Source: Candidatus Ornithomonoglobus intestinigallinarum | Lineage (GTDB): Bacteria; Bacillota; Clostridia; UBA1381 | NCBI GenBank assembly: GCA_018715365.1 | Contig: DVLU01000007.1 | Location: 1-37,202 of the forward strand | DNA: 37,202 nucleotides | Direction of reading: 5' to 3' | Shown here: positions 7,550 through 16,615 of the stretch, piece after piece | Layout: the number at the start of each line of letters is the position of its first letter | Position numbering within the stretch: the stretch's first letter is position 1 | Position numbers and translations under genes: made by a program | The notes under the pieces: generated by a model | What the model was told of the DNA's origin: nothing | Seen by the model: only the letters and a program-made list of their open reading frames with translations | Databases searched by the model: none

Positions 7550-8283
7550 TTTATACGTATGACGGGAGCTTTGAGGGGCTCATGAGCGTTGTGTTTGAAT
7601 GTTATCTCACGCATACGCGCCCGTATGACATATGCTGCGGCGAAAACGTGCAGGAGGTGCTTATGTGCTGCCAAAAAGACGTTGAAACAAATCCGGAGCG
7701 CGCCGACAGGGTCATACGTTCAATATATAGTAAAATCTCCTCCGCCGCATTTTATCATATATACTGCGCGTATCTTTCCGAAGCCGAAGGGCGCGAGCTT
7801 GCCGTGCTCGATTTTCTCGATGCGGGATATAAATACGGCGCGTCGGTTGTAAACCGCTTAAACCTCGACGGCGTGTACACGCTTATGAACATAGCGAAAA
7901 CCGTCGCCTCCGAGGCGCATTTGTATCTTGGCTTTGTGCGCTTTAAAAAGCTTTCCGGCGGAATTTACTACAGTGAAATAGAGCCGAAGGCTCATGTGCT
8001 TCCGATAATATCAAATCATTTCTGCGAGCGTTTTTCGTCAATGCCGTTTATGATACACGATATAAAGCACGGGGAATGTCTTGTTTACAACGGCAAGTCC
8101 GTTGAAATACGCCGCGTTGAGAGCGAGCCGATATTAAAATACGATGAGGATGAAAAGCTTTTCCAAAGCATGTGGCGTGATTTTTATAATACGATAGCGA
8201 TAAAAGAGCGGCGAAACGAAAAATGCCGCAATTCGCTTTTGCCGAAGCGCTACAGGCGGTGTATGACGGAATTTGCCGTATAG
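7528..8283 (+). CDS. Probable DNA metabolism protein (TIGR03915/DUF4130-like), partner of the radical SAM protein
   Basis: N-terminus DVIYTYDGSFEGLMSVVFECY; RFKKLSGGIYYSEIEPKAHVLPIISNHFCERF; overlaps the upstream radical-SAM gene by 22 nt. Confidence 0.85.
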   Translation: MLNGRDVIYTYDGSFEGLMSVVFECYLTHTRPYDICCGENVQEVLMCCQKDVETNPERADRVIRSIYSKISSAAFYHIYCAYLSEAEGRELAVLDFLDAGYKYGASVVNRLNLDGVYTLMNIAKTVASEAHLYLGFVRFKKLSGGIYYSEIEPKAHVLPIISNHFCERFSSMPFMIHDIKHGECLVYNGKSVEIRRVESEPILKYDEDEKLFQSMWRDFYNTIAIKERRNEKCRNSLLPKRYRRCMTEFAV

Positions 8284-8298
8284 ACGGGTATGTTGCTA

Positions 8299-8319
8299 TG
8301 CGGGGGCTCCGCCCCCGCA
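8299..8319. repeat. GC-rich perfect hairpin
   Basis: TGCGGGGGC-TCC-GCCCCCGCA. Confidence 0.6.
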
Positions 8320-8533
8320 CCCCAGGTGCCGGACACGCAAAAAGGCGGTTGTTAATCGTTTTTACTTCCTTTTTATGTTAATAAATTTATTTCGTTTATA
8401 TTTCATTTCAGTGATTTTGTCGTAATTTATCGCTAATATTATACAATATTTGTGCTAATATTACATATGCAGCGATTATATGACATCAAAATTTCATTTA
8501 TTGCATGAATATTACATTTTTATTTCAAAAGTA

Positions 8534-8562
8534 TTGACTTATCACTTTCAAAATGGTAAAAT
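8534..8562 (+). promoter_or_regulatory. Sigma-A promoter of the small ORF at 8601
   Basis: TTGACT, 17-nt spacer, TAAAAT. Confidence 0.65.
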
Positions 8563-8600
8563 ATGAATCACAAACAAAACAAAAATAAATCAACGAAAGG

Positions 8601-8825
8601 ATGAAACCAATGTTTCAATTAACAAAATCACTATTAAAGGACGAAGCGGGAGAACGCATTTCATACGGAATTGCGGAAACGGGCAGCGGCTGCATAAATA
8701 TAATCGTGCAGGATATATCAGCCGATAAGGCGGTTGCCGAAGCGATAGTCGAACGCTGCAACAAATTCGGCGCAGCTCCGGAGCATATATCCGACATTGT
8801 TTACGATACGATTGCCGGCATGTAA
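8601..8825 (+). CDS. Small conserved-looking protein (possibly DUF6514-like), unknown function
   Basis: AACGAAAGGATG RBS region, upstream promoter, compact acidic 74-aa protein; start may be at the internal ATG (MFQLTK). Confidence 0.65.
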   Translation: MKPMFQLTKSLLKDEAGERISYGIAETGSGCINIIVQDISADKAVAEAIVERCNKFGAAPEHISDIVYDTIAGM

Positions 8826-8874
8826 CCGGCAGCGTTATATCGGGGCTTTGCCGCAAACACAAATAGCTTCCGCA

Positions 8875-8951
8875 GATTTTAGCGCGGAGCAAGCAAAACG
8901 CACCGGGCGGCGCACGTTTATTTCGCGTACACCGAGCGGTGCGTTTTATTC
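8875..8951 (+). repeat. Dispersed imperfect-palindrome repeat, copy 2
   Basis: Perfect 11-bp stem AAAACGCACCG (8895-8905) / CGGTGCGTTTT (8937-8947); homologous to the reverse complement of 3797-3871. Sits between convergent genes. Confidence 0.75.
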
Positions 8952-8994
8952 ACAGAAAAACAGCTATGCAGCACGGCAGGTTCGCCGGATATGA

Positions 8995-9843
8995 TCAGCC
9001 GTTATTTTCCTGTTCAAGCCTTTTTATCAAATACGGCATCTCCGCTTCAAAATTAACGCCGTACCAGCGTCCGTTTTCGTCTTCAACGGTATTCTTTATG
9101 CAGCGTGCCGTGTAATCCGCGGCAATTGCAAGCGATTTTTCAACCGACAGCCCGTTCATAAGCGCACCCGTGCAGCAGCTTGCAAATACATCGCCGGTGC
9201 CGTGATACCGTGCATGGACTTCTTTATTGAAATAGCTGAAAAATTCCTTTGTTTCGGAATTGTATGCCATAACTCCCAGCTCGCCCTCCTCGAAGCTTAC
9301 GCCGGTGAGCACCGAAATTTTCGCGCCGAGATTTGACAGTCCCATGAGTACGCCTTTGACATATTCTTCATCATAGCCGCTGTCAACATAGTCGATGCCG
9401 AGCATATACGCCGCTTCGGTCATATTCGGCAGAATAATATCCGCCTTGCCGCAGAGCTTTGCCATTGCGGCGGCAAATTCCTCGGTAAAGCCCGGATACA
9501 GCTTGCCGTAATCGCCCATTACGGGGTCTATAACGATAACGTTGTCGTCTGTTTTAAACTCGTCAAAAAACTCGGAAACAAGCTCTATCTGCTCAAACGA
9601 GCCGAGATAGCCCGTATATATTGCATCAAAGCCTATATTCTCGCTCTTCCAATGATTTGCAATCGGCTTTATCTCATTTGTGAGATCGTGGAACGTGAAG
9701 TTCTTAAAGCCCGTATGCGTTGATAATACAGCCGTCGGAAGTATCCCCGCCTCGACGCCCATTGCCGATATTATCGGCAGCGCCACCGTAAGCGAGCATT
9801 TGCCCACGCAGGATATGTCCTGTATTGTCATTATTCTTTTCAT
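8995..9843 (-). CDS. Pyridoxamine/pyridoxal kinase (PfkB/ribokinase-like)
   Basis: RIMTIQDISCVGKCSLTVALPIISAMGVE; PNMTEAAYMLGI; HGTGDVFASCCTGALMNG. Confidence 0.88.
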   Translation of the reverse strand: MKRIMTIQDISCVGKCSLTVALPIISAMGVEAGILPTAVLSTHTGFKNFTFHDLTNEIKPIANHWKSENIGFDAIYTGYLGSFEQIELVSEFFDEFKTDDNVIVIDPVMGDYGKLYPGFTEEFAAAMAKLCGKADIILPNMTEAAYMLGIDYVDSGYDEEYVKGVLMGLSNLGAKISVLTGVSFEEGELGVMAYNSETKEFFSYFNKEVHARYHGTGDVFASCCTGALMNGLSVEKSLAIAADYTARCIKNTVEDENGRWYGVNFEAEMPYLIKRLEQENNG

Positions 9844-9849
9844 TTATTA

Positions 9850-11238
9850 TCACTCCTTCTTATATTGTTCCGCAAATTTCCGCGCCTCGGCTATTGCCGC
9901 TTCAACCGTTTCCTTTGCCGGCCCGCCTACAACGCTTCTGCCGTTTACGCACGTTTCCATGCTTATCGCGTCATAAATATCTTCTTCTATTATATCGGAA
10001 AAGCTCTTAAACTCCTCCATCGTAAAATCATCGAGATCCTTGTTTTCGGTAACGGCATGATATACCATTCTGCCCACAACTCCGTGCGCCTCCCTGAACG
10101 GCAGCCCTTTTTTCACAAGATAGTCAGCCACATCGGTAGCGTTTGTAAAGCCGCCTTTTGCGCCCTTAAGCATATTGTCTTTTTTGACGGTCATTGTTGC
10201 AATCATATCGCAGAATACAGGAAGGCAGAGCTTTACCGTATCTATGCTGTCAAATATGGGCTCCTTATCCTCCTGCATATCTTTATTATACGCAAGCGGC
10301 AGCCCTTTCATCGTTGTCAAAAGTCCCATAAGATGACCGTAAACGCGGCCCGTTTTGCCGCGGATAAGCTCCGCAACATCGGGATTTTTCTTCTGCGGCA
10401 TTATCGACGAGCCCGTTGAAAACGCATCGTCCATTTCGACAAACGAAAACTCATGGCTTGACCATAATATAAGCTCCTCACAGAAGCGCGAAAGGTGCAT
10501 CATAAGTATCGAAAGGCACGACGCAAGCTCTATAACAAAATCCCTGTCCGAAACGCCGTCAAGCGAATTCATCGTCACTCCGTCAAAGCCGAGTTCCTTT
10601 GCAACGCCGTATCTGTCAAGCGGGTATGTTGTTGCCGCAAGCGCGCCGGAGCCCAGCGGCATAACGTTTGTTCTCCCGCGGCAGTCGTCAAGACGCATAA
10701 AATCACGCTTAAGCATTTCAAAATACGCCATAAGATGATGCGCAAACGTTACGGGCTGCGCCTTCTGCAAATGCGTGTAGCCCGGCATTATCGTTTCCGT
10801 ATGCTCCGATGCAAGCTCCGTTATTACGTCCATTGCATGAAGCAGCATTTTCCGTATTTCTTCCGTTTCGTCCATAAGATACATTCGGATGTCGAGCGCA
10901 ACCTGGTCGTTGCGGCTGCGTCCGGTGTGCAGGCGCTTGCCCGCATCGCCTATACGGTCGGTAAGAAGCTTTTCGATATTCATATGAATATCCTCGGCGT
11001 CTATCAAAAATTCAACCTTCCCGTCCTCGATGTCCTTCAATATATTTTTCAGCTCGTCAATAATCGCGCGGCTGTCCTCCTCCGGGATTATACCGCAGCG
11101 CCCGAGCATTGCGGCATGCGCCATCGAGCCTTTTATATCCTGTTTATACATACGCTTGTCAAAGCGTATCGATGAATTAAAATCATCTACCTTTTTATCG
11201 GTGCTTTTCTGAAAGCGCCCGCCCCACAACTTCGCCAT
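9850..11238 (-). CDS. argH: Argininosuccinate lyase
   Basis: [24 protein letters not shown] start; [17 protein letters not shown]; fumarase-family signature [12 protein letters not shown]. Start placed at MAKLWGG rather than the upstream in-frame ATG. Confidence 0.96.
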   Translation of the reverse strand: MAKLWGGRFQKSTDKKVDDFNSSIRFDKRMYKQDIKGSMAHAAMLGRCGIIPEEDSRAIIDELKNILKDIEDGKVEFLIDAEDIHMNIEKLLTDRIGDAGKRLHTGRSRNDQVALDIRMYLMDETEEIRKMLLHAMDVITELASEHTETIMPGYTHLQKAQPVTFAHHLMAYFEMLKRDFMRLDDCRGRTNVMPLGSGALAATTYPLDRYGVAKELGFDGVTMNSLDGVSDRDFVIELASCLSILMMHLSRFCEELILWSSHEFSFVEMDDAFSTGSSIMPQKKNPDVAELIRGKTGRVYGHLMGLLTTMKGLPLAYNKDMQEDKEPIFDSIDTVKLCLPVFCDMIATMTVKKDNMLKGAKGGFTNATDVADYLVKKGLPFREAHGVVGRMVYHAVTENKDLDDFTMEEFKSFSDIIEEDIYDAISMETCVNGRSVVGGPAKETVEAAIAEARKFAEQYKKE

Positions 11239-11305
11239 AAATTTACCTCCATATTTATAGGGCTGCCACAAAGGCGGCAGCCCCGTTCATAATTTTAAAT
11301 CCAAA

Positions 11306-11773
11306 TCAGAAAAATGCCCAAAAGCCCAAAAAGCCGAGAGCAAAGCTGTCTACAATAAGCTGTATAACAGATAATATCGGCATAATAACGGTAAATCTGA
11401 ATTTTGTCGCCTTATGATGATACACGTGCATGCCGATGCAGCCCCCCATTGCACCGCCCCATAAACATGTGTTCATCAGACGCTTCTCCGCAAGACGTTT
11501 CTCCTTCCGCTGCGTTTTAATTTTATCCCCACTGAGCAGGAATACAGCGCGCGTATTGATGCACAAAATATATGCCGCAACCGCGCAAAAAAGCACCATA
11601 TTCATTTTTTTATTCGAAAAAAACTTAAGCATCGTCGGCATGGAAGGAAGGATATGCTCATTAAAATAATTGCCGATCCATAACGCAGCGGCACTTAACG
11701 CGTCCGCAATGTATTTAATTATAATGTATATCGTCTGCTCTATACCGAATATTATCTCCTCAAAAGTTTCCAT
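11306..11773 (-). CDS. DUF1294-like membrane protein
   Basis: WGGAMGGCIGMHVYHHKATKFRFTVIMPILSVIQ matches the DUF1294 pattern; several TM segments. Confidence 0.75.
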   Translation of the reverse strand: METFEEIIFGIEQTIYIIIKYIADALSAAALWIGNYFNEHILPSMPTMLKFFSNKKMNMVLFCAVAAYILCINTRAVFLLSGDKIKTQRKEKRLAEKRLMNTCLWGGAMGGCIGMHVYHHKATKFRFTVIMPILSVIQLIVDSFALGFLGFWAFF

Positions 11774-11982
11774 CGAAACCTCCTTTTTCTCAGTAGTATC
11801 TATGTGCCTGTTATAGACCCAATTTAATTATACTACATCGCCTTCAAAATGTCAAAGAGATTTTTGACAGGCATTCTTTTTTGTGCATAAAATACAAAAA
11901 CGGACATCCGCCGCGGCTTAAATATTACCCGTTTAATATGCAAACATCCGTATTTTTATTCGCTTTTCTTTTTTATCTCTGT

Positions 11983-13932
11983 TTATTTATTCATTTTCTC
12001 ACATTTAAATACTTTCAGCCAATAATTAGGCATATTTATATGATAAATGCCGTCATCGGATTCGTGAACCTCATCCGGCTCATGCGTTATACAGACAAGC
12101 CTGCGCACACCGAAGCGCGCGACATCCACGCGGACCTTATTTGCGTAGTTGTCTCCGGCATTTATGAGCACGAGATACATTTCATCCTCCGTATATCTCA
12201 TAAAGCCGTACACTGCGCCTATTTTATACACGCTTTCAAATTCGCCGACGGAAAATGCTTTCGATCTGTTTCTCAGCTCTATCATTTGACGGAAGCGCGT
12301 GCGCACTCTGCCGTCGGGGTCCTGCTCGTCTATATTATCCCACGGGAACGTTTCGCGGCAAAACGGGTCTCCGTAGCCCTGCAGCCCTATTTCGTCGCCG
12401 TAATAAATACAGGGGACGCCGGGAAGCATCATAAGCATGCCCACAAGCAGCGTTGTCCTGTTTCTTGCCTGCTCGAGCGCGTAGCCGTCAAGCTTAAAGC
12501 TTGCCTGATATTCCCTGTCAACCTTATGGCGCGACGGCGCGCTGCCCATAAGCGTCATAATGCGTTCGACGTCATGGCTCGATATTATATTCAAGAGCGA
12601 ATAATACGCCTGTTTCGGATAATTTTCCTTAAGGCTCATAAGGCGCTCGTCAACGCCGACGGCGTCGATACGTCCGAGCATAAAGCTTATAAGCGCATCG
12701 CGCATCGGATAATTCATTACGGAATCGAGCTCTCTGCCGAGAAAATACTCACGCCGCTCGCCGTATGACATTTTATTCGACGCATCCTCCCAAACCTCGC
12801 CTATTATCACCGCATCGTCCTTTTCAGCTTTTACGTTTTCGCGCAGCTCCTTAACAAAGAATCCGGGGAGCTCATCGACTACGTCAAGCCTCCAGCCGGA
12901 GGCGCCGAGCCGCAGCCACTTTTTTATTATCGAATTTTTATCCGAAAGGATATATTTTCTGTATGATTCGCTCGTTTCCTCGCAGTGCGGCAGCGTTGTC
13001 ATCCCCCACCACGATTCATATGTTTCGGGCCAGTCGATAAATTTGTACCACGTATAATAAGGCGACTCCTTCGATTGATATGCGCCCACGCTGTCATAAG
13101 TACCGTTTTTGTTAAAATATTTGCTGTCGCTGCCCGTATGGTTAAACACGCCGTCAAGGATGATGCGTATGCCGAGCTCCTTTGCCTTTTTGCAAAGCTC
13201 CTTAAAATCCTCCTCGGTGCCGAACATCGGGTCTATATCCTCATAGCTGCCGGTATCGTATTTATGGTTCGAATACGCTTTAAATATCGGGTTTAAATAT
13301 ACAACGCTTATGCCGAGCTCGCTGAGATACGGCAGCTTTTTTATTATGCCGCGCAGATTTCCGCCGAAAAAGTCGTTGGCCTTATACTCTCCGCCGAACT
13401 GCTCCGCCTTGTAAAACGGCTGTTCGCCCCATTCGCGCTTTATTATATCGTTCCTGTTTCCCAAAAACGTGCCGTCCTCATTCCCGTTGCAGAAGCGGTC
13501 GGGGAAAATCTGATATGCCACGCTTTCTTTAAACCAATCGGGCGTTTTATAATCGCCGCGGTATACCGTTATCTGAAACGAATTCTGCGGCGTGTGGAAA
13601 AACAACTCCCCCACTCCGCCAAGCTGGCGGCTGTTGTTGCCGTAATATGCAACGCCCTGCTGCGTATCGAGCTCAAAATAATACCAGATAAGCCCTTCCT
13701 TTTCCGGAGCGTCAAGGTATACGTTGTATATGCTGTTGCTGCCCAGCGTGAACAGAAACGGCATATCCACCCTATGCTCCTCCTTTTCGGAATCTATTTT
13801 GTATACAAGCCTTACGGCGTTCGGTATTCCAACTCCCGAAACGGCTATTCTGAGCCTTATGCGCGTCCCGCAGGTAACCGCTCCGAACGGCTTGCGGTAA
13901 AATTTTTCACGCGAATTGTGTTCAACCTGCAT
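11983..13932 (-). CDS. GH13 alpha-amylase-family glycosidase (neopullulanase/cyclomaltodextrinase-like)
   Basis: SVAYQIFPDRFCNG; ILDGVFNHTG; GWRLDVVDELP; IIGEVWEDA; NIISSHDVERIMTLMG; GVPCIYYGDEIGLQGYGDPFCRETFPWD. Confidence 0.92.
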   Translation of the reverse strand: MQVEHNSREKFYRKPFGAVTCGTRIRLRIAVSGVGIPNAVRLVYKIDSEKEEHRVDMPFLFTLGSNSIYNVYLDAPEKEGLIWYYFELDTQQGVAYYGNNSRQLGGVGELFFHTPQNSFQITVYRGDYKTPDWFKESVAYQIFPDRFCNGNEDGTFLGNRNDIIKREWGEQPFYKAEQFGGEYKANDFFGGNLRGIIKKLPYLSELGISVVYLNPIFKAYSNHKYDTGSYEDIDPMFGTEEDFKELCKKAKELGIRIILDGVFNHTGSDSKYFNKNGTYDSVGAYQSKESPYYTWYKFIDWPETYESWWGMTTLPHCEETSESYRKYILSDKNSIIKKWLRLGASGWRLDVVDELPGFFVKELRENVKAEKDDAVIIGEVWEDASNKMSYGERREYFLGRELDSVMNYPMRDALISFMLGRIDAVGVDERLMSLKENYPKQAYYSLLNIISSHDVERIMTLMGSAPSRHKVDREYQASFKLDGYALEQARNRTTLLVGMLMMLPGVPCIYYGDEIGLQGYGDPFCRETFPWDNIDEQDPDGRVRTRFRQMIELRNRSKAFSVGEFESVYKIGAVYGFMRYTEDEMYLVLINAGDNYANKVRVDVARFGVRRLVCITHEPDEVHESDDGIYHINMPNYWLKVFKCEKMNK

Positions 13933-14036
13933 ATAAAACCCTTTCCTGTAAGCTGAGGGCTGCTCTCCCTCAAAAAAATACCGCTGACCGGCAGCATAAC
14001 GGCTGCCGGCCAGCTTTATTCACAAAATAAATTTTA

Positions 14037-16514
14037 TTATTTTATCGGCGTAAGATGCCAGATATTATCGTTATATTCGTTTATTGTCCTGTCGCTCGAG
14101 AAGAAGCCGGCCATAGCCGTATTCATTATTGCCATCTTAAGCCACTTTTCTCTGTTCCGGTAATCTACGGAGATTTGCTCCTGAGTTTTCATATATTCCT
14201 CAAAATCTCTGAGTACCATATATGTGTCGGGATAACCGTAATCGCCGAACAGCAGCGTCTGGTACAGATCCTTAAACAGATTATGCGCGCCGGGAACAAG
14301 GCTGCCGTCTATAAGCGCTTCAAGCGCTCTTCTGAGCGACGCGTTTGACGAATATATTTCCTTTACCTCATTGTCGCCCGCATAGCGCAGTCTTGCCGCA
14401 ACCTCATCGGCCTTAAGTCCGAATATATAAATATTGTCATCGCCCACCTGCTCGAGCATTTCGACGTTTGCGCCGTCGAGCGTTCCGCAGGTAACCGCTC
14501 CGTTCAGCATGAACTTCATGTTACCTGTACCCGACGCTTCCTTGCCGGCTGTTGAAATCTGCTCCGATACATCGGCCGCAACAACAAGCTTTTCTGCAAT
14601 CGAAACGCTGTAGTTTGCAAGGAATACGACCTTGATCTTGCCGTTTATCGACGCGTCGTTATTCACAACCTCGCCCACGGAATTTATAAGCTTGATTATA
14701 AGCTTTGCCCTCTTGTAGCCGGGAGCCGCCTTTGCGCCGAATATATACGTTTTCGGATAATAATTCTTCGCGTATTCGGGGTCTTCCTTAAGCCTGTTGT
14801 ATTCCGCAATTATATGCAGAACGTTCATCATCTGGCGCTTATATTCGTGCAGGCGCTTTGCCTGGACATCGAATATCGAATTGGGATCGATATCGATACC
14901 GTTGTTTTCTTTAATATATTCAACAAGACGGAGCTTATTGTCCATCTTTATCTTTTCAAACGCCTTCTGGAAGTCCTTGTCATCGGCATACTTTGCAAGC
15001 TTGCTTAACGACGACGCGTCCTTAATCCACGATGTGCCTATCTTCGACGAAATAAGCTCCGTAAGCTCGGGATTGCAGTTTGCTATCCAGCGGCGGAACG
15101 TTATACCGTTTGTTATCGCAAAGAACGAATCCTTTGACATTCTGTAATAATCGGCAAATATGTCGTCCTTTAATATCTGCGTGTGCAGCTGCGAAACGCC
15201 GTTTACGGCAAAGCAGCTCGCAAGGCAGATATTTGCCATAAACACCTGGTTATCCGATATTATTGCCATATACTTATGCTTTGCATGGTCGCCGGGATAG
15301 AACGCTTCGAGCCTTTCCATAAGGCGTCTGTTCATTTCCTCAACTATCATAAATATTCTCGGAACAACCTCCCTGAATATATCGAGCGGCCATCTTTCGA
15401 GCGCTTCGCTGAGCACCGTATGGTTTGTATAAGCAAACACTCTTGTTACGATGCCCCATGCCTCATCCCAGCCGAGACCCTTTTCGTCCATAAGCAGACG
15501 CATCATCTCGGGGATCGCCATTGTGGGATGCGTATCGTTTATATGGATAACTATCTTTTCGGGCAGCAGCGACCAATCGCTGCCGTTTCTCTTTTCAAAC
15601 TCGGCAAGTATCCACTGAAGCGTTGCCGATACAAGGAAATACTGCTGCTTAAGCCTGAGCTTTCTTCCGTCTATCGTACTGTCATCGGGATACAGAACGT
15701 CCGATATTGCACGCGCAAGCGCCTGCGATTCAACGGCTCCCGAATGGTCGCCCGTGTTGAATTTATGGAAGTCTATAGCCTGCGGCGATCTCGCGCTCCA
15801 AAGTCTCAGTTTGTTTACTATTTTCGAATCGTAGCCCACAAGCGGAACGTCATAAGGCACAGCAAGTATTGTCTGCGCGTTCTCCGTTGTGCATACAAGC
15901 CTTCCGTCTACCCAGTTTGACGAAACATAGCCGCCTATTTTAACCTCAACCGTTTCCTCCGGTCTTGCAATTTCCCATGCGTTGCCGTGCTCAAGCCACG
16001 GGTCGGGCAGCTCAACCTGATAGCCGTCAACTATCTTCTGTCTGAACAATCCGTATTCGTAACGTATTGTGCAGCCGTATGCCGGCAAATCGAGAGTTGT
16101 CAGCGAATCTATAAAGCATGCCGCCAAGCGTCCGAGACCTCCGTTGCCGAGACCGGCGTCGTTTTCAAGCTCGGCAATATCCGAAAGGCTGTAGCCGAGG
16201 TCCTTTAAAACGTGCTCGTACGTTTCCGTCTGCATAAGATTCAGGATATTTGTGCAGAGCAGCCTTCCCATAAGGAACTCAAACGAAAGATAATAAAGCT
16301 TCTTTGAGCCTTCGTCCTTAACCTCCTTATGCGATACCGCCCATTTTTCCATTATCTTATCTCTTGCCGTGAGCGCGCACGCCGTGTAAACCATCTGCGG
16401 CGTGGCATCCTCCATTACCTTTCCGAAGTGACGCGATACCTTGCCCACGATCTCCTTCTTTAAGGCTTCCTCCTGCGGCGTCAGCTTTAATGTCTTCACT
16501 GTCTTTGTTGCCAT
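14037..16514 (-). CDS. glgP: Glycogen/maltodextrin phosphorylase
   Basis: YYLSFEFLMGRLL; DAGLGNGGLGRLAACFIDSLTTL; HINDTHPTMAIPEMMR; EASGTGNMKFMLNGAVTCGTLDGANVEM (PLP-binding region). Confidence 0.97.
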   Translation of the reverse strand: MATKTVKTLKLTPQEEALKKEIVGKVSRHFGKVMEDATPQMVYTACALTARDKIMEKWAVSHKEVKDEGSKKLYYLSFEFLMGRLLCTNILNLMQTETYEHVLKDLGYSLSDIAELENDAGLGNGGLGRLAACFIDSLTTLDLPAYGCTIRYEYGLFRQKIVDGYQVELPDPWLEHGNAWEIARPEETVEVKIGGYVSSNWVDGRLVCTTENAQTILAVPYDVPLVGYDSKIVNKLRLWSARSPQAIDFHKFNTGDHSGAVESQALARAISDVLYPDDSTIDGRKLRLKQQYFLVSATLQWILAEFEKRNGSDWSLLPEKIVIHINDTHPTMAIPEMMRLLMDEKGLGWDEAWGIVTRVFAYTNHTVLSEALERWPLDIFREVVPRIFMIVEEMNRRLMERLEAFYPGDHAKHKYMAIISDNQVFMANICLASCFAVNGVSQLHTQILKDDIFADYYRMSKDSFFAITNGITFRRWIANCNPELTELISSKIGTSWIKDASSLSKLAKYADDKDFQKAFEKIKMDNKLRLVEYIKENNGIDIDPNSIFDVQAKRLHEYKRQMMNVLHIIAEYNRLKEDPEYAKNYYPKTYIFGAKAAPGYKRAKLIIKLINSVGEVVNNDASINGKIKVVFLANYSVSIAEKLVVAADVSEQISTAGKEASGTGNMKFMLNGAVTCGTLDGANVEMLEQVGDDNIYIFGLKADEVAARLRYAGDNEVKEIYSSNASLRRALEALIDGSLVPGAHNLFKDLYQTLLFGDYGYPDTYMVLRDFEEYMKTQEQISVDYRNREKWLKMAIMNTAMAGFFSSDRTINEYNDNIWHLTPIK

Positions 16515-16615
16515 ATAATTACATCCCTTTCAATCGTAATCCCGCGCCGTCCGAAAACTCGGGCGGCGCGGGGTATTTTCTCATCAAAATTTATCTTTAT
16601 TAAATTTATCGGCCG

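Noticed and set aside
11260-11283. GGGCTGCC/GGCAGCCC hairpin between the DUF1294 gene and argH as a riboswitch or terminator
   Set aside because: Short stem without a T-run in either direction and no further conserved structure; not enough to support a call.
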